The translations under genes were made by a program, and so were the position numbers. From Anaerotignum propionicum (lineage in GTDB: Bacteria > Bacillota > Clostridia > Lachnospirales > Anaerotignaceae), in contig NZ_JANGAD010000001.1 of the NCBI RefSeq assembly GCF_024461735.1, forward strand, positions 1 through 64,000: a stretch of DNA of 64,000 bases, in the 5' to 3' direction. The notes beneath the pieces were generated by a model. The model did no database searches. It worked only from the letters and a program-made list of their open reading frames with translations, and was not told where the DNA came from. The stretch's first letter is position 1; the number at the start of each line of letters is the position of its first letter. Shown one piece after another: positions 25,249 through 36,045 of this stretch.

Positions 25249-25563
25249 ATGGCAAACCCAAAAATCAGAATCAGTCTCAAAGCTTACGATCATAAGTTGA
25301 TCGACCAGTCTGCGGCGCAGATCATCGAAACAGCGAAGAAAACAGGAGCACAGATCAGTGGCCCGATCCCTCTTCCCACAAAGAAGGAAGTTGTGACCAT
25401 TATCAGAGCAGTACACAAGTACAAAGACTCCAGAGAGCAGTTCGAGATGAGAACCCACAAGAGATTGATTGATATTCTCAGCCCTACAGCAAAAACAGCA
25501 GATGCTTTAAGCCGTCTGGATTTGCCCGCTGGCGTAGATATCACATTAAAAGTAATGAAATAA
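25249..25563 (+). CDS. rpsJ: 30S ribosomal protein S10
   Basis: 104 residues, standard length. The S10 signature [20 protein letters not shown] (about 63-82) is intact; N-terminal [18 protein letters not shown] also matches. S10 binds 16S rRNA in the head of the small subunit and pairs with NusB in antitermination. First gene of the ribosomal super-operon, preceded by AAAAGGAGGGG. An unusually long 177-nt structured spacer separates it from rplC. Confidence 0.98.
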   Translation: MANPKIRISLKAYDHKLIDQSAAQIIETAKKTGAQISGPIPLPTKKEVVTIIRAVHKYKDSREQFEMRTHKRLIDILSPTAKTADALSRLDLPAGVDITLKVMK

Positions 25564-25578
25564 AATCTGAAGTATGAA

Positions 25579-25714
25579 CGGATTGCAACGAACCGAACGT
25601 ATTTCCGAAAAGAAAAAATCCAAAACTGGTTTATATAAGAAGTAAATGCGAAATATTGTATCGGCAACAGCTCTTATATGAATCTAGTATGATTTCCCTG
25701 AAAGGGGCAATCCG
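25579..25714 (+). ncRNA. Structured RNA element between rpsJ and rplC
   Basis: Two nested complementary pairs are exact: CGGATTGC (25579-25586) with GCAATCCG (25707-25714), and ATATAAGA (25633-25640) with TCTTATAT (25672-25679). Together they would fold the whole spacer into a closed, branched structure ending just before the rplC ribosome binding site. No T tract, so not a simple terminator. Probably a control or processing element; class unknown. Confidence 0.6.
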
Positions 25715-25740
25715 CTGTAGAAAATTAGGAGGTGCAGGAA

Positions 25741-26370
25741 ATGAAGAAGGCTATTATGGCTAAGAAAATCGGTATGACACAGGTTTTCGCTGAAAACGGC
25801 ACATTAGTACCGGTAACAGTTCTTGAGGCAGGCCCTTGCGTTGTTGTTCAGAAGAAAACAACTGAAAACGACGGCTATGAAGCAATTCAGGTTGGTTTTG
25901 TAGATGCAAAAGCAAAACACGTAACAAAGCCTGTTCAGGGTCATTTTGAAAAAGCTGGTGTAACAGCTAAAAAGTATGTAAAGGAATTCCTGATTGAAGA
26001 TGCAAGCGCATATGAAATCGGCGCAGAAATCAAAGCTGATGTATTCGCAGCAGGCGACAAGGTTGACGCTAGCGGCGTTTCCAAAGGTAAAGGATTCCAG
26101 AGTACAATTAAGAGATATAATGCAAGCAGAGGGCCTATGGCTCATGGTTCCAAATCTCACAGAGTTACAGGTTCCATGGGTTCTTCCGCAACACCTAGCC
26201 GTGTTAAGAAGAACAAGAGAATGCCAGGTCACATGGGCAGTGAAAATGTAACAATTCAGAACCTTGAAATCGTTCGTGCTGATGCAGAAAAGAACTTAAT
26301 TTTGATCAAGGGCGCAGTTCCTGGTGCAAAAGGTTCTATTCTGGTTATCAAAAACAGCGTAAAGGCTTGA
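25741..26370 (+). CDS. rplC: 50S ribosomal protein L3
   Basis: 209 residues from ATG 25741 (AGGAGG eight bases upstream; an earlier GTG overlaps that site). [25 protein letters not shown] at the N-terminus and the long loop [35 protein letters not shown] that reaches the peptidyl transferase centre. L3 starts assembly of the large subunit with 23S rRNA. It lies 27 bp before rplD. Standard length. Confidence 0.97.
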   Translation: MKKAIMAKKIGMTQVFAENGTLVPVTVLEAGPCVVVQKKTTENDGYEAIQVGFVDAKAKHVTKPVQGHFEKAGVTAKKYVKEFLIEDASAYEIGAEIKADVFAAGDKVDASGVSKGKGFQSTIKRYNASRGPMAHGSKSHRVTGSMGSSATPSRVKKNKRMPGHMGSENVTIQNLEIVRADAEKNLILIKGAVPGAKGSILVIKNSVKA

Positions 26371-26397
26371 TAAACTTTACGAAAGGAGGAAACTAAC

Positions 26398-27018
26398 ATG
26401 GCAAATGTTGCAGTATTAAACATGAAGGGCGATCAGGTTGGCACAGTCGAACTGAACGACGCTATTTTCGGTATAGAAGCAAATGAACATGTAATGCATC
26501 TGGCAGTTGTTCAGTATCTGGCTAACCAGAGACAGGGCACACAGAGCACAAAGACACGCGCGGAAGTTCGCGGTGGTGGTAGAAAACCTTGGAGACAGAA
26601 AGGTACAGGCCGCGCAAGACAGGGCTCCATCCGTTCCCCTCAGTGGGTTGGCGGTGGCGTTGTATTCGCTCCTAAGCCCAGAGATTATTCCTTCAAGCTG
26701 AACAAGAAGGTTAAGAGATTGGCACTTCAGTCCGCTCTTTCCGTAAAAGCAGCAGAAGGCAAAATTATCGTAATGGATGAATTGACTTTGGCGGAAGTAA
26801 AGACAAAGGAAATGGCTAAGGTACTTGAAAACATCAAATGCGGCAAGGCTTTGATCGTTATGGACGGTACAAACAGCAATGTAATGCTTTCCGCAAGAAA
26901 CATTCCTGAAGTAAAAACAGCTTCCGTTAATACAATTAACGTATATGATCTTTTGAAGTACAACACATTGGTTGTAACAAAAGATGCGGTAGCGAAAATC
27001 GAGGAGGTGTACGCATAA
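26398..27018 (+). CDS. rplD: 50S ribosomal protein L4
   Basis: 206 residues. The extended loop lining the exit tunnel is visible ([47 protein letters not shown], about residues 60-106). In other bacteria L4 represses its own S10 operon through a leader; the two structured leaders here make this plausible but not shown. The stop codon shares one base with the rplW start (TAATG). Confidence 0.97.
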   Translation: MANVAVLNMKGDQVGTVELNDAIFGIEANEHVMHLAVVQYLANQRQGTQSTKTRAEVRGGGRKPWRQKGTGRARQGSIRSPQWVGGGVVFAPKPRDYSFKLNKKVKRLALQSALSVKAAEGKIIVMDELTLAEVKTKEMAKVLENIKCGKALIVMDGTNSNVMLSARNIPEVKTASVNTINVYDLLKYNTLVVTKDAVAKIEEVYA

Positions 27019-27317
27019 TGGCTGATTTGAAATATTATGACGTAATCTTGAAGCCCGTTATCACAGAAAGCAGTATGTCTGTTTTAGATGAAAAGAAATA
27101 TACTTTCATTGTACACCCTGCAGCAACAAAGGCTCAGGTAAAGGATGCAGTTGAAAAAATGTTCGCAGGCGCAAAGGTTGCAGCCGTTAACACAATGAAC
27201 TACGACGGCAAGCCCAAAAGAAGAGGTGTGCACTTCGGTTCTACACCTAAGTTTAAAAAAGCAGTTGTTAAGTTGACAGCTGACAGCAAAGACATCGAAA
27301 TCTTCCAGGGAATGTAA
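27018..27317 (+). CDS. rplW: 50S ribosomal protein L23
   Basis: 99 residues. YDVILKPVITESSMSVLDEKKYTFIVHPAATKAQVKDAVEKMF is the L23 core; the central loop with AVNTMNYDGKPKRRGVHFGSTPKFKKAVVKL reaches the tunnel exit, where trigger factor and the signal recognition particle dock. Start overlaps the rplD stop by one base, preceded by GAGGAGG. A 79-bp gap to rplB follows. Confidence 0.97.
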   Translation: MADLKYYDVILKPVITESSMSVLDEKKYTFIVHPAATKAQVKDAVEKMFAGAKVAAVNTMNYDGKPKRRGVHFGSTPKFKKAVVKLTADSKDIEIFQGM

Positions 27318-27396
27318 TTTCCTAAGATGAGACGCAAAATGCAAAACACACGGAAACGTGTAGAAGATAGAAAGAAACTCGAAAGGAGTGCAGAAG

Positions 27397-28227
27397 ATGG
27401 CAATTAAGAGATATAAACCATATACACCATCTAGAAGACACATGACAGTGTCCGCTTTTGATGAAATTACAAAATCAACTCCTGAAAAATCTTTGGTGGT
27501 ACACCTTAAGAAAAATTCAGGTAGAAATAATCAGGGTAAATTGACAGTACGTCATCACGGCGGTGGCTCCAAAATTAAATACAGATTGGTAGACTTTAAA
27601 CGTAATAAGGACGGTGTTCCTGCAACAGTTCAGGCGATCGAATATGATCCTAACAGAACAGCAAACATCGCACTCATTGTTTACGCTGATGGTCAGAAAT
27701 CTTATATTTTGGCTCCCGTAGGCTTAAATGTTGGCGACAAGCTGATGAACGGCCCTGACGCAGAAGTAAAAACCGGCAATGCAATGCCTATGAGCAAAAT
27801 CCCCGTTGGTGCAAGCATCCATAACATTGAGATGAAGCCCGGCAAAGGCGGTCAGTTGGTTCGTTCCGCTGGTAACGTTGCACAGTTGATGGCAAAGGAA
27901 GGCAAGTATGCAACAGTAAAACTTCCCTCCGGCGAAATGAGATTACTGCCTATCGAATGTAGAGCAACTGTTGGTCAGGTTGGTAACTTGGATCACGAAC
28001 TGATTCACATCGGTAAAGCTGGTAGAAAACGTCACATGGGTATCAGACCTACTGTAAGAGGTTCCGTAATGAACCCTAACGATCACCCTCACGGTGGTGG
28101 TGAAGGTAGAGCACCTATCGGTCGTCCATCTCCTATGACACCTTGGGGCAAGCCTGCTATGGGTTACAAAACAAGAAACAAGCACAAAGCTTCCAACAAG
28201 TATATTGTTCGCCGCAGAAACGGCTAA
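27397..28227 (+). CDS. rplB: 50S ribosomal protein L2
   Basis: 276 residues from ATG 27397 behind [25 protein letters not shown], the SH3-like core ([44 protein letters not shown]) and the C-terminal [32 protein letters not shown] with the conserved His that lies near the peptidyl transferase centre. Needed for subunit joining. Standard length. Confidence 0.98.
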   Translation: MAIKRYKPYTPSRRHMTVSAFDEITKSTPEKSLVVHLKKNSGRNNQGKLTVRHHGGGSKIKYRLVDFKRNKDGVPATVQAIEYDPNRTANIALIVYADGQKSYILAPVGLNVGDKLMNGPDAEVKTGNAMPMSKIPVGASIHNIEMKPGKGGQLVRSAGNVAQLMAKEGKYATVKLPSGEMRLLPIECRATVGQVGNLDHELIHIGKAGRKRHMGIRPTVRGSVMNPNDHPHGGGEGRAPIGRPSPMTPWGKPAMGYKTRNKHKASNKYIVRRRNG

Positions 28228-28291
28228 TAGATCGGATTGTGTAAAGGCGGCCGCCTAAAGCACAAAAACACGAAACAAGGAGGATTAAAAC

Positions 28292-28576
28292 ATGAGCAGA
28301 TCACTCAAAAAGGGACCCTTCGCTGATGATCATCTTTTAAAGAAGATTGATGCTATGAATGCAGCGGGCGAAAAGAACGTAATCAAAACATGGTCTCGTC
28401 GTTCTACAATTTTCCCCGATATGATCGGTCATACAATCGCAGTTTACGACGGCAAGAAACATGTGCCTGTATATATTACTGAAGATATGGTAGGTCACAA
28501 ACTTGGTGAATTTGCACTGACAAGAAGCTACAGAGGTCATGGCAAAGACGCAGAAAAGAAATCAAGAGTTCGCTAA
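28292..28576 (+). CDS. rpsS: 30S ribosomal protein S19
   Basis: 94 residues. [69 protein letters not shown] are the S19 core. It binds 16S rRNA with S13 in the head. AAGGAGG upstream; 64 bp after rplB. Confidence 0.98.
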   Translation: MSRSLKKGPFADDHLLKKIDAMNAAGEKNVIKTWSRRSTIFPDMIGHTIAVYDGKKHVPVYITEDMVGHKLGEFALTRSYRGHGKDAEKKSRVR

Positions 28577-28604
28577 TATCTGATAACGAAAGGAGGTTTC
28601 GTTC

Positions 28605-28994
28605 ATGGCAAAAGGTCATAGAAGCCAAATTAAGAAGGAAAGAAACATTGCAACACAAGAAAAAAGACCCCATGCTTCTGCAAAGTATGTTGGCATCCCT
28701 GCCACAAAAGCGAAGATCGTTTTGGATCAGATCAAAAACAAGGATGTTATTACTGCAGCAGCATTGTTAAATTATTCCCCAAGATATGCTTCCGAAATCA
28801 TTGCGAAGGTTTTGAAATCCGCAATGGCTAATGCAGAAAACAACTTGGGTATGGACGTAAACAAATTGTATGTGGAAGAGGTAAGTGCTGATCAGGGCCC
28901 CACAATGAAGAGAATCCGCCCTAGAGCACAAGGCAGAGCATATCGGATCCTGAAAAGATCCTGCCATATTTCCATCATTCTCAATGAGAGATAA
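28605..28994 (+). CDS. rplV: 50S ribosomal protein L22
   Basis: 129 residues, with a longer basic N-terminus ([23 protein letters not shown]) than the usual 110-residue form. The rest is standard: [34 protein letters not shown], and the tunnel-lining hairpin [28 protein letters not shown]. Changes in this hairpin give macrolide resistance in other bacteria; none is evident. 28 bp after rpsS. Confidence 0.97.
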   Translation: MAKGHRSQIKKERNIATQEKRPHASAKYVGIPATKAKIVLDQIKNKDVITAAALLNYSPRYASEIIAKVLKSAMANAENNLGMDVNKLYVEEVSADQGPTMKRIRPRAQGRAYRILKRSCHISIILNER

Positions 28995-29005
28995 GGAGGT
29001 ACGAA

Positions 29006-29665
29006 ATGGGACAGAAAGTAAATCCTCATGGATTAAGAGTCGGTATCATCAAAGATTGGGATACCAAATGGTATGCAGAGAAAGAATTCGCTGACTACCT
29101 TATAGAAGACGTTAAAATAAGAAAGTTCATCAAATCTAAATTATACGCTTCCGGCGTTTCCAGAATTGCCATCGAAAGAACTGCTGGCAGAGTAAAGGTT
29201 ACAGTAAGCACAGCAAAACCCGGTATCGTTATTGGTAAGAATGGTCAGGCAATTGAAGAATTGAAGGCTGACATTCAGAAAATGACAACACAGAAGGTTG
29301 CTGTAAATATTGACGAAATCAAAAAACCTGAATTGGATGCACAGCTGGTAGCTGAAAATATTGCACTGCAGTTGGAAAACCGTGTGACATTCCGTCGTGC
29401 GATGAAACAGTCCATGGGCAGAACAATGAAATTCGGTGCAAAGGGTATTAAAACATCTGTTAGCGGTCGTTTGGGCGGCGCGGATATGGCTCGTACAGAA
29501 AGCTATCATGAAGGTACCATTCCTCTTCAGACACTGCGTGCAGACATTGACTACGGTTTTGCAGAAGCTGATACAACCTACGGCAAGTTGGGTGTAAAGG
29601 TTTGGATCTACAAAGGTGAGGTACTTCCTGTAAAAGCAGCGAAAAAGGAAGGAGGCGCTAAGTAA
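29006..29665 (+). CDS. rpsC: 30S ribosomal protein S3
   Basis: 219 residues. [24 protein letters not shown], type II KH domain with [20 protein letters not shown] (about 72-91), and the C-terminal domain [56 protein letters not shown]3 lines the mRNA entry channel. 11 bp after rplV with AAGGAGG. Confidence 0.98.
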   Translation: MGQKVNPHGLRVGIIKDWDTKWYAEKEFADYLIEDVKIRKFIKSKLYASGVSRIAIERTAGRVKVTVSTAKPGIVIGKNGQAIEELKADIQKMTTQKVAVNIDEIKKPELDAQLVAENIALQLENRVTFRRAMKQSMGRTMKFGAKGIKTSVSGRLGGADMARTESYHEGTIPLQTLRADIDYGFAEADTTYGKLGVKVWIYKGEVLPVKAAKKEGGAK

Positions 29666-29667
29666 TT

Positions 29668-30105
29668 ATGTTAATGCCTAAAAGAGTGAAATATCGTAAG
29701 CAGCAAAGAGGCTCCATGAAGGGCCGTGCCCATAGAGGCAACAAAGTAACTTACGGTGAATTCGGTATTATGGCTATGGAGCCAAGCTGGATTACAGCAA
29801 ACCAGATTGAAGCAGCACGTATCGCTATGACAAGATATATCAAGCGTGGCGGTGACGTTTGGATTAAAGTATTCCCCGATAAACCAGTATCCGCGAAGCC
29901 TATCGGTACTCGTATGGGTTCCGGTAAAGGCGCTCCTGAATTCTGGGTAGCGGTAGTAAAACCCGGCAGAGTAATGTTTGAAATTGGCGGCGTTGCAGAA
30001 GAAACAGCAAGAGAAGCGTTGAGACTGGCTATTCATAAGCTTCCTATCAAATGTAAAATTGTTTCCAAGGCAGAGGCGGCAGAAATGGCAGGTGATCAGC
30101 AGTGA
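29668..30105 (+). CDS. rplP: 50S ribosomal protein L16
   Basis: 145 residues starting [24 protein letters not shown] 29668 fits the family N-terminus and GGAGG within the end of rpsC. Conserved [69 protein letters not shown]. Contacts the tRNA A site. The TGA overlaps the GTG start of rpmC (GTGA). Confidence 0.97.
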   Translation: MLMPKRVKYRKQQRGSMKGRAHRGNKVTYGEFGIMAMEPSWITANQIEAARIAMTRYIKRGGDVWIKVFPDKPVSAKPIGTRMGSGKGAPEFWVAVVKPGRVMFEIGGVAEETAREALRLAIHKLPIKCKIVSKAEAAEMAGDQQ

Positions 30106-30311
30106 AAACAAAAGGTTATGTAAATGAATTGACAGGTAAGACTGCAGATGAATTACAAAGAGACCTTGTTTCTGCTAAAAAAGAATTATTCAACCTGAGA
30201 TTCCAGAACGCAACGAACCAGTTGGATAATACAGCAAGAATCAAGGAAGTTCGTAAAAGTATTGCAAGAATTCAGACAGTGATTACACAAAAGGCTAGAG
30301 CCGCAGAATAA
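30102..30311 (+). CDS. rpmC: 50S ribosomal protein L29
   Basis: 69 residues, two helices: [60 protein letters not shown] start overlaps the rplP stop, so it is translationally coupled. Sits at the tunnel exit next to L23. Confidence 0.96.
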   Translation: MKTKGYVNELTGKTADELQRDLVSAKKELFNLRFQNATNQLDNTARIKEVRKSIARIQTVITQKARAAE

Positions 30312-30342
30312 TAATCCGGTCTATTGAAAGGAGGAACTCTTT

Positions 30343-30600
30343 GTGGAAGAAAGAAATCTTCGTAAAACCAGAATTGGTAAAGTAGTCAGCGACAAAATGG
30401 ACAAGACAATTGTTGTTGCTGTGGAAGATAAAGTAAAACACCCTTTGTACGGTAAAATCGTAAACAGAACTTACAAGCTCAAGGCACATGATGAAAACAA
30501 CGAATGTGGCATCGGTGACCGCGTAAAGGTTATGGAAACCAGACCTTTGTCTAAGGACAAGAGATGGAGACTTGTAAGTATTATCGAAAAAGCAAAATAA
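30343..30600 (+). CDS. rpsQ: 30S ribosomal protein S17
   Basis: 85 residues. OB fold: [82 protein letters not shown] start at 30343 behind AAAGGAGG. Binds 16S rRNA early in assembly. Confidence 0.97.
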   Translation: MEERNLRKTRIGKVVSDKMDKTIVVAVEDKVKHPLYGKIVNRTYKLKAHDENNECGIGDRVKVMETRPLSKDKRWRLVSIIEKAK

Positions 30601-30625
30601 TCCTTTTTGGAGAGGAGGCAATCAC

Positions 30626-30994
30626 ATGGTTCAACAGGAAACCAGATTAAAAGTAGCAGATAATTCCGGAGCAAAAGAACTCCTTTGTATTAGAGTACTC
30701 GGCGGCTCTACAAGAAGATATGCAGGCGTTGGCGATATCATTGTTGCAGCTGTTAAAGACGCAACACCCGGCGGCGTTGTTAAAAAAGGCGATGTTGTAA
30801 AGGCTGTTGTGGTTAGAACAGTGCACTCCGTGGGCAGAGCAGACGGAAGCTATATTAAATTTGACGACAATGCAGCGGTTATTATCAAAGATGACAAAAA
30901 CCCCAAGGGTACACGTATTTTTGGACCCGTTGCCAGAGAGCTGAGAGAGAAACAGTTTATGAAGATTCTTTCTCTGGCACCTGAAGTATTATAA
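30626..30994 (+). CDS. rplN: 50S ribosomal protein L14
   Basis: 122 residues. [28 protein letters not shown] and [41 protein letters not shown] are the classical ends of L14. It forms an intersubunit bridge and is the docking point of the silencing factor RsfS, which is also encoded in this window (54011-54346). Confidence 0.98.
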   Translation: MVQQETRLKVADNSGAKELLCIRVLGGSTRRYAGVGDIIVAAVKDATPGGVVKKGDVVKAVVVRTVHSVGRADGSYIKFDDNAAVIIKDDKNPKGTRIFGPVARELREKQFMKILSLAPEVL

Positions 30995-31007
30995 GGAGGT
31001 GTGCTAG

Positions 31008-31319
31008 GTGGCTAACTTGAAATTGAAAAGCGGCGATAAAGTCGTTGTAACAACAGGTAAAGATAAAGGCAAACAAGGCAAGATTCTTGCTGTTGATATT
31101 AAGAACAACAGAGTTCTTGTAGAAGGCGTTAACATGATTTCTAAACATACAAAGCCCAATGCTAAAAATCAGCAGGGTGGTATCGTTAAGAAGGAAAGTT
31201 ATATTCACGTTTCCAACGTAATGTATCTTCATAATGGCAAGGCGACACGTCTTGGTGCTATGATTAAAGACGGCAAAAAAGTAAGAGTAGCAAAAAAGAC
31301 AGGCGAAGTTATCGACTGA
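31008..31319 (+). CDS. rplX: 50S ribosomal protein L24
   Basis: 103 residues, KOW domain: [72 protein letters not shown] start at 31008 behind AAGGAGG. Assembly-initiator protein of the large subunit. Confidence 0.97.
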   Translation: MANLKLKSGDKVVVTTGKDKGKQGKILAVDIKNNRVLVEGVNMISKHTKPNAKNQQGGIVKKESYIHVSNVMYLHNGKATRLGAMIKDGKKVRVAKKTGEVID

Positions 31320-31340
31320 TCCTTGGAAAGGAGGTAAACA

Positions 31341-31880
31341 ATGAGCAGATTAAGAGATTTTTATGAAGCAGAAGTAGTTCCTGAAATGATTAAGAAATTT
31401 TCATATACAAACAAGATGGCAGTGCCCAAGCTGGAAAAAATCATTATCAACATGGGCGTTGGCGAAGCAAAGGAAAATGCGAAAATTTTAGATGGTGCAG
31501 TAAAGGATATGACTATCATTACTGGACAGAAGCCTGTCGTAACTAAGGCGAAAAAATCCATCGCAGCTTTCAAGCTTCGTGAAGGTATGAACATTGGCTG
31601 TAAGACTACACTCAGAGGCGGCAGAATGTACGAGTTCGCTGACAGATTGATCAACATTGCCCTTCCTCGTGTACGTGACTTCCGTGGTGTAAAGGCGAAT
31701 AGCTTTGACGGCAGAGGTAACTATACAATGGGTGTCAAAGAACAGCTGATTTTCCCTGAAATCGAATATGATAAAGTTGACAAAATCAGAGGTATGGATA
31801 TCGTATTTGTTACAACAGCAAAGACTGATGAAGAAGCAAGAGAATTGCTTAGATTATTTGGTATGCCATTCGCAAAATAA
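31341..31880 (+). CDS. rplE: 50S ribosomal protein L5
   Basis: 179 residues. Conserved [89 protein letters not shown]. Part of the 5S rRNA complex with L18. AAAGGAGG upstream. Confidence 0.98.
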   Translation: MSRLRDFYEAEVVPEMIKKFSYTNKMAVPKLEKIIINMGVGEAKENAKILDGAVKDMTIITGQKPVVTKAKKSIAAFKLREGMNIGCKTTLRGGRMYEFADRLINIALPRVRDFRGVKANSFDGRGNYTMGVKEQLIFPEIEYDKVDKIRGMDIVFVTTAKTDEEARELLRLFGMPFAK

Positions 31881-31894
31881 AGGGAGGGACAAAA

Positions 31895-32080
31895 ATGGCT
31901 AAAAGATCTATGATCGTGAAGCAGCAGAGAACTCCTAAGTTCTCCACTAGAGCTTACACACGTTGCAGAGTATGTGGCAGACCCCACTCTGTGCTTAGAA
32001 AATATGGAATTTGCCGTATTTGCTTCCGTGAATTGGCGTACAAGGGCCAGATTCCCGGCGTAAAGAAAGCAAGCTGGTAA
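31895..32080 (+). CDS. rpsZ: 30S ribosomal protein S14, zinc type
   Basis: 61 residues, the short zinc-binding form. Cys pairs C-x2-C in [10 protein letters not shown] and C-x2-C in [10 protein letters not shown] (about residues 24-43) hold one zinc. A zinc-independent replacement copy is not in this window. Starts 14 bp after rplE. Confidence 0.97.
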   Translation: MAKRSMIVKQQRTPKFSTRAYTRCRVCGRPHSVLRKYGICRICFRELAYKGQIPGVKKASW

Positions 32081-32099
32081 AAGAAAGGAGGAATTCATA

Positions 32100-32501
32100 A
32101 TGTCAATGAGCGACCCTATCGCAGATATGCTGACAAGAATCAGAAACGGTAACACAGCAAAGCACGATACAGTAGATGTTCCTTCTTCCAAAATGAAGAA
32201 AGCAATTGCTGATATTTTGACAACAGAAGGTTATGTAAAGGGCTATGAAGTAATTGAGGATGGTGTAAAATCCACAATTCGCGTTAGCTTGAAATATGGC
32301 GCAGACAAAAACCAAAAAGTAATCACAGGTTTGAAAAGAATTTCCAAACCAGGTCTTAGAGTTTTTGCAAACAAAGAAGAACTGCCTAAGGTTTTGGGTG
32401 GATTGGGTATTGCAATCATTTCCACAAGCCGCGGCTTGATGACAGATAAAGAAGCAAGAAAAGTTGGCGTAGGCGGCGAAGTTATTGCTTTTATCTGGTA
32501 A
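32100..32501 (+). CDS. rpsH: 30S ribosomal protein S8
   Basis: 133 residues. [40 protein letters not shown] and the C-terminal [27 protein letters not shown]. In other bacteria S8 also represses the spc operon by binding the rplE region; not testable here. AAAGGAGG upstream. Confidence 0.98.
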   Translation: MSMSDPIADMLTRIRNGNTAKHDTVDVPSSKMKKAIADILTTEGYVKGYEVIEDGVKSTIRVSLKYGADKNQKVITGLKRISKPGLRVFANKEELPKVLGGLGIAIISTSRGLMTDKEARKVGVGGEVIAFIW

Positions 32502-32532
32502 TAATTGTTAAAGAAAATAGGAGGTGCAGACC

Positions 32533-33075
32533 ATGTCAAGAATCGGTAAACTCCCTGTTGCAGTGCCTGCCGGCGTTGATGTTAAAATCGGCGAAGGTAA
32601 CCTGCTCACAGTGAAGGGCCCCATGGGTACTCTGGAAAGAAAATTATCCGCTGACATGCATATCGCAATGGAAGAAGGTCAGATCGTAGTTACTAGACCT
32701 AGTGATCTGAAAAAGCATAAAGCTTTACACGGTTTAACAAGAACATTGATTTTCAATATGGTTGTTGGTGTAACACAGGGCTATGCAAAGGTTTTGGAAA
32801 TCAACGGTGTTGGTTACAGAGCAGCTAAGTCCGGCAAGAAGTTGACACTTACTTTGGGCTATTCTCATCCCGTTGAGATGGAAGATCCCGCAGGTATTGA
32901 AACAATCCTTGAAGGTACAAACAAAATTACTGTTAAGGGTATTGATAAAGAAAAAGTTGGACAGTTTGCAGCTGAAATCAGAACAAAACGTCCCCCTGAA
33001 CCTTACAAAGGCAAAGGTATTAAATACGCTGACGAGAAAATTAGACGTAAAGTTGGTAAGACCGGTAAGAAATAA
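32533..33075 (+). CDS. rplF: 50S ribosomal protein L6
   Basis: 180 residues from ATG 32533 behind [42 protein letters not shown], then the C-terminal RNA-binding part [31 protein letters not shown]. Lies near the factor-binding site. 68 bp before rplR. Confidence 0.97.
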   Translation: MSRIGKLPVAVPAGVDVKIGEGNLLTVKGPMGTLERKLSADMHIAMEEGQIVVTRPSDLKKHKALHGLTRTLIFNMVVGVTQGYAKVLEINGVGYRAAKSGKKLTLTLGYSHPVEMEDPAGIETILEGTNKITVKGIDKEKVGQFAAEIRTKRPPEPYKGKGIKYADEKIRRKVGKTGKK

Positions 33076-33143
33076 TCAACGCCTGACGGCTTGAGCTATT
33101 TATATCGGAAAATGACTAATTTTTAGAAACGGAGTGAAATACT

Positions 33144-33512
33144 ATGATTAGAAAGCCATCTCGTGCGGCGGCTCGTGTGAAAAGACACTATAGAATCCGC
33201 AATCATGTGAATGGAACTGCACAAAGACCTAGATTGGCAGTGTTCAGATCCAATAAGCATATGTATGCACAGATCATCGATGATGTTACACATCACACAT
33301 TGGTTGCAGCTTCCACAATGGAATCTGAAATTGCAAGCAAAGTTGAATTTACTTCCACTGTTGCTGCAGCAGCTGTTGTTGGTGAAGTACTGGCAAAGAG
33401 AGCAGTTGAAAAAGGCATTACAGAAGTTGTTTTCGACAGAGGCGGTTTCATTTACCATGGTAAAGTGAAAGCTTTGGCGGATGCAGCAAGAGAAGCCGGA
33501 TTAAATTTCTAA
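33144..33512 (+). CDS. rplR: 50S ribosomal protein L18
   Basis: 122 residues. [48 protein letters not shown] and [26 protein letters not shown]. Binds 5S rRNA with L5. The ribosome binding site (ACGGAG) is weaker than in its neighbours. Confidence 0.97.
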   Translation: MIRKPSRAAARVKRHYRIRNHVNGTAQRPRLAVFRSNKHMYAQIIDDVTHHTLVAASTMESEIASKVEFTSTVAAAAVVGEVLAKRAVEKGITEVVFDRGGFIYHGKVKALADAAREAGLNF

Positions 33513-33530
33513 GGCAAGGAGGAAAGCAAG

Positions 33531-34034
33531 TTGAAGAGAATCGATCCAAGCACTTTAGATCTGAAAGATAAAGTAGTAACTATCAACCGTGTAACAAAGG
33601 TTGTTAAGGGTGGTCGTACATTCAGATTCGCAGCTCTGGTTGTAGTTGGCGATGGCAATGGCCACATTGGTTGCGGCATGGGCAAAGCGGCTGAAATTCC
33701 CGATGCCATCCGTAAAGGCAAAGAGGATGCAATCAAAAACATCATCAAAGTTGAAAGAAACGATGTAGACAGCATCTATCATGATGTACAGGGTGTATTC
33801 GGCAGTGCTAGCGTATTATTGATGCCAGCTGCTGAAGGTACTGGCGTTATCGCCGGTGGTCCCGCTCGTGCGGTACTGGAATTGGCAGGCGTACGTAACA
33901 TCAGAACAAAATCCTTGGGTTCCAACAATAAGCGCAACGTTGTAAGTGCAACAATTGAAGGTTTGTCCAGAGCGACAACACCTGAAGCAGTTGCTAAGCT
34001 TCGTGGCATTACTGTAGAAGAACTCTTAGGTTAA
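33531..34034 (+). CDS. rpsE: 30S ribosomal protein S5
   Basis: 167 residues, TTG start at 33531 behind [55 protein letters not shown] and the C-terminal [36 protein letters not shown]5 guards decoding fidelity at the mRNA entry. Confidence 0.97.
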   Translation: MKRIDPSTLDLKDKVVTINRVTKVVKGGRTFRFAALVVVGDGNGHIGCGMGKAAEIPDAIRKGKEDAIKNIIKVERNDVDSIYHDVQGVFGSASVLLMPAAEGTGVIAGGPARAVLELAGVRNIRTKSLGSNNKRNVVSATIEGLSRATTPEAVAKLRGITVEELLG

Positions 34035-34047
34035 GGAGGAATTGACA

Positions 34048-34227
34048 GTGGCTGAAATTAAAATCACATTAGTGAAATCTACAATCGGAGCAGTTCCGAA
34101 ACATAAAAAAACAGTGCAGGCTTTGGGACTGAGAAAGACTAACAGCAGTGTCATTCAGCAGGACAATGCGGCTATCAGAGGAATGATCCATCAGATAAGC
34201 CACCTTGTAAAAGTTGAAGAAATTTGA
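34048..34227 (+). CDS. rpmD: 50S ribosomal protein L30
   Basis: 59 residues. GTG 34048 is chosen: it lies seven bases after AAGGAGGA, while the in-frame TTG at 34042 is too close. [58 protein letters not shown] is a standard short L30. Confidence 0.95.
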   Translation: MAEIKITLVKSTIGAVPKHKKTVQALGLRKTNSSVIQQDNAAIRGMIHQISHLVKVEEI

Positions 34228-34244
34228 TTTGAGGAGGTGCAAAA

Positions 34245-34685
34245 ATGAACTTATGCGATTTGAGACCTGCAGAAGGCTCCAAGGAAAGTGCATGGAGACG
34301 CGGCAGAGGTCATGCAACAGGTAACGGTAAAACAGCAGGCAGAGGCCATAAAGGCCAGGGTCAGCGTTCCGGTGCCGGCGGTAAGTGCGGTTTTGAAGGC
34401 GGCCAGATGCCTTTATACAGAAGACTTCCCAAAAGAGGCTTCACATGCAGAAACAGTAAAGAAATCATTTCCATCAACGTTAACATGTTAAACGTTTTTG
34501 AAAACGATGCAGTAGTAGATATCGATGCTTTAAAAGCTGTTGGCTTAGTTAGCAATCCCAGAGATGGCGTTAAGATTCTCGGAGAGGGTGAGCTTGAAAG
34601 AAAACTTACAATCAAAGTAAATCAGTTTAGCAAAACTGCGCTTGAAAAGATTGAAGCAGCCGGCGGAAAAGCAGAGGTGATTTAA
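34245..34685 (+). CDS. rplO: 50S ribosomal protein L15
   Basis: 146 residues. MNLCDLRPAEGSKESAWRRGRGHATGNGKTAGRGHKGQGQRSGAGGKCGFEGGQMPLYRRLPKRGF, the Gly/Arg-rich arm that threads into 23S rRNA, then a compact C-terminal domain ending KIEAAGGKAEVI. The stop shares one base with the secY start (TAATG). Confidence 0.97.
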   Translation: MNLCDLRPAEGSKESAWRRGRGHATGNGKTAGRGHKGQGQRSGAGGKCGFEGGQMPLYRRLPKRGFTCRNSKEIISINVNMLNVFENDAVVDIDALKAVGLVSNPRDGVKILGEGELERKLTIKVNQFSKTALEKIEAAGGKAEVI

Positions 34686-35950
34686 TGTTTAAGATTTTCG
34701 TTAATTCCTGGAGAACGAAAGAAATTCGAAACAAAATATTGTACACTCTGATGATTTTTGCAATCGTTAGATTAGGTACATTAATCGCTTTACCCGGTAT
34801 TGACGCGGCAAGTGTAATCGCAGCAAGGGGAGCGACTGGTGTTGGTACACTGTATAGTGTAATCGCCGGTGGCGCAAACTCAAGTTGGTCCCTTTTTGCT
34901 ATGGGTATCGGCCCATATATTAATGCATCGATCATCATGCAGTTGCTGACGATTGCCATTCCGAAGTTTGAACAGCTTTCAAAAGAAGGCCCGGAAGGGC
35001 GTAAAAAGTTACAGTCTTACAGCAGATATCTGACAGTTGTGTTGGCGCTGATCCAGGGTGCAGGTCTCACATATACTTATCAGAATATGTTCTTGACCAA
35101 CAGTACGCTGATTTATGCAGCATCTGTAATTTGTTTGGTTACCGGTTCTGCATTTGTAATGTGGCTGGCTGAGCAGATAACTGCAAAGGGCATTGGAAAC
35201 GGTTCTTCCATGATTATTTTTATCAATATCGTTTCTAACTTGCCTCAAGGTATTGCAAGTATGTATTATACAATTTCTGGTTCCGGCGTAGCCGGTGTTG
35301 CAAAGGTTGCAGCGATTTTGATTATTTTGCTGGTTGTATTGGCATTTATTGTATGTGTAAATACTGGTGAAAGAAGACTGCCTGTGCAGTATTCTTCCAA
35401 AATGGCAGGACACAAGCAAATGGGTGGAAGCAGCACAACAATGCCTATTAAGGTAAATACTGCAGGTGTTATTTCAATTATCTTTGCGATTTCCCTGTTG
35501 CAGTTCCCACAGCAAATCGGCAACTTTATCCCCAATAAAGGTGCAACATTTACAAAGATTACAGAAATTCTTAATATGACACATCCCATTGGTGCGTGTC
35601 TGTATATTGCGCTTATTTTATTCTTCACCTATTTCTATACTTCTATTGTGATTAACCCCAACGAAATCGCAATGAATATGAAGAAGAATGGTGGATTTAT
35701 CCCTGGTATTAGACCGGGTCAACCCACAAGCACATATATCACAAAGGTTGTAAACAGAATTACTTTGGTTGGCGCCATTTGCTACTCAATTTTGGCTATG
35801 GTACCTGTTGTGCTTCAATGGATATTTAAAATTAACGTAGGCTTTGGCGGTACAACATTAATCATTGTGGTTGGTGTTGCACTGGATATTGTAAAGTCTT
35901 TGGAAAGCCAATTGCTCATGCGCCATTATAAAGGTTTTTTGAGTGAATAA
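34685..35950 (+). CDS. secY: Protein translocase subunit SecY
   Basis: 421 residues with ten transmembrane helices, usual length. SecY is the pore of the general secretion channel. Conserved RLGTLIALPGIDA (end of TM1), GIGPYINASIIMQLLTIAIPKFEQLSKEGPEGRKK (plug region and TM2-3), GERRLPVQYSSKM, the cytosolic loop GFIPGIRPGQPTSTYITKVVNRITLVGA and the C-terminal GGTTLIIVVGVALDIVKSLESQLLMRHYKGFL. Translationally coupled to rplO. Confidence 0.98.
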   Translation: MFKIFVNSWRTKEIRNKILYTLMIFAIVRLGTLIALPGIDAASVIAARGATGVGTLYSVIAGGANSSWSLFAMGIGPYINASIIMQLLTIAIPKFEQLSKEGPEGRKKLQSYSRYLTVVLALIQGAGLTYTYQNMFLTNSTLIYAASVICLVTGSAFVMWLAEQITAKGIGNGSSMIIFINIVSNLPQGIASMYYTISGSGVAGVAKVAAILIILLVVLAFIVCVNTGERRLPVQYSSKMAGHKQMGGSSTTMPIKVNTAGVISIIFAISLLQFPQQIGNFIPNKGATFTKITEILNMTHPIGACLYIALILFFTYFYTSIVINPNEIAMNMKKNGGFIPGIRPGQPTSTYITKVVNRITLVGAICYSILAMVPVVLQWIFKINVGFGGTTLIIVVGVALDIVKSLESQLLMRHYKGFLSE

Positions 35951-35962
35951 TCTTGACCTGCT

Positions 35963-35984
35963 GGGAAATGCTTAGGCATTTCCC
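35963..35984 (+). promoter_or_regulatory. Hairpin between secY and adk
   Basis: Perfect nine-bp stem GGGAAATGC / GCATTTCCC with loop TTAG, followed by GGGG rather than T, so not a terminator. Possibly an mRNA processing or stability element. Confidence 0.55.
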
Positions 35985-36045
35985 GGGGTTGAATGGGGAG
36001 TTCAAAAAGAGAAGGGCTATCTAAAGAAAAGAGGTAATGATTGTT

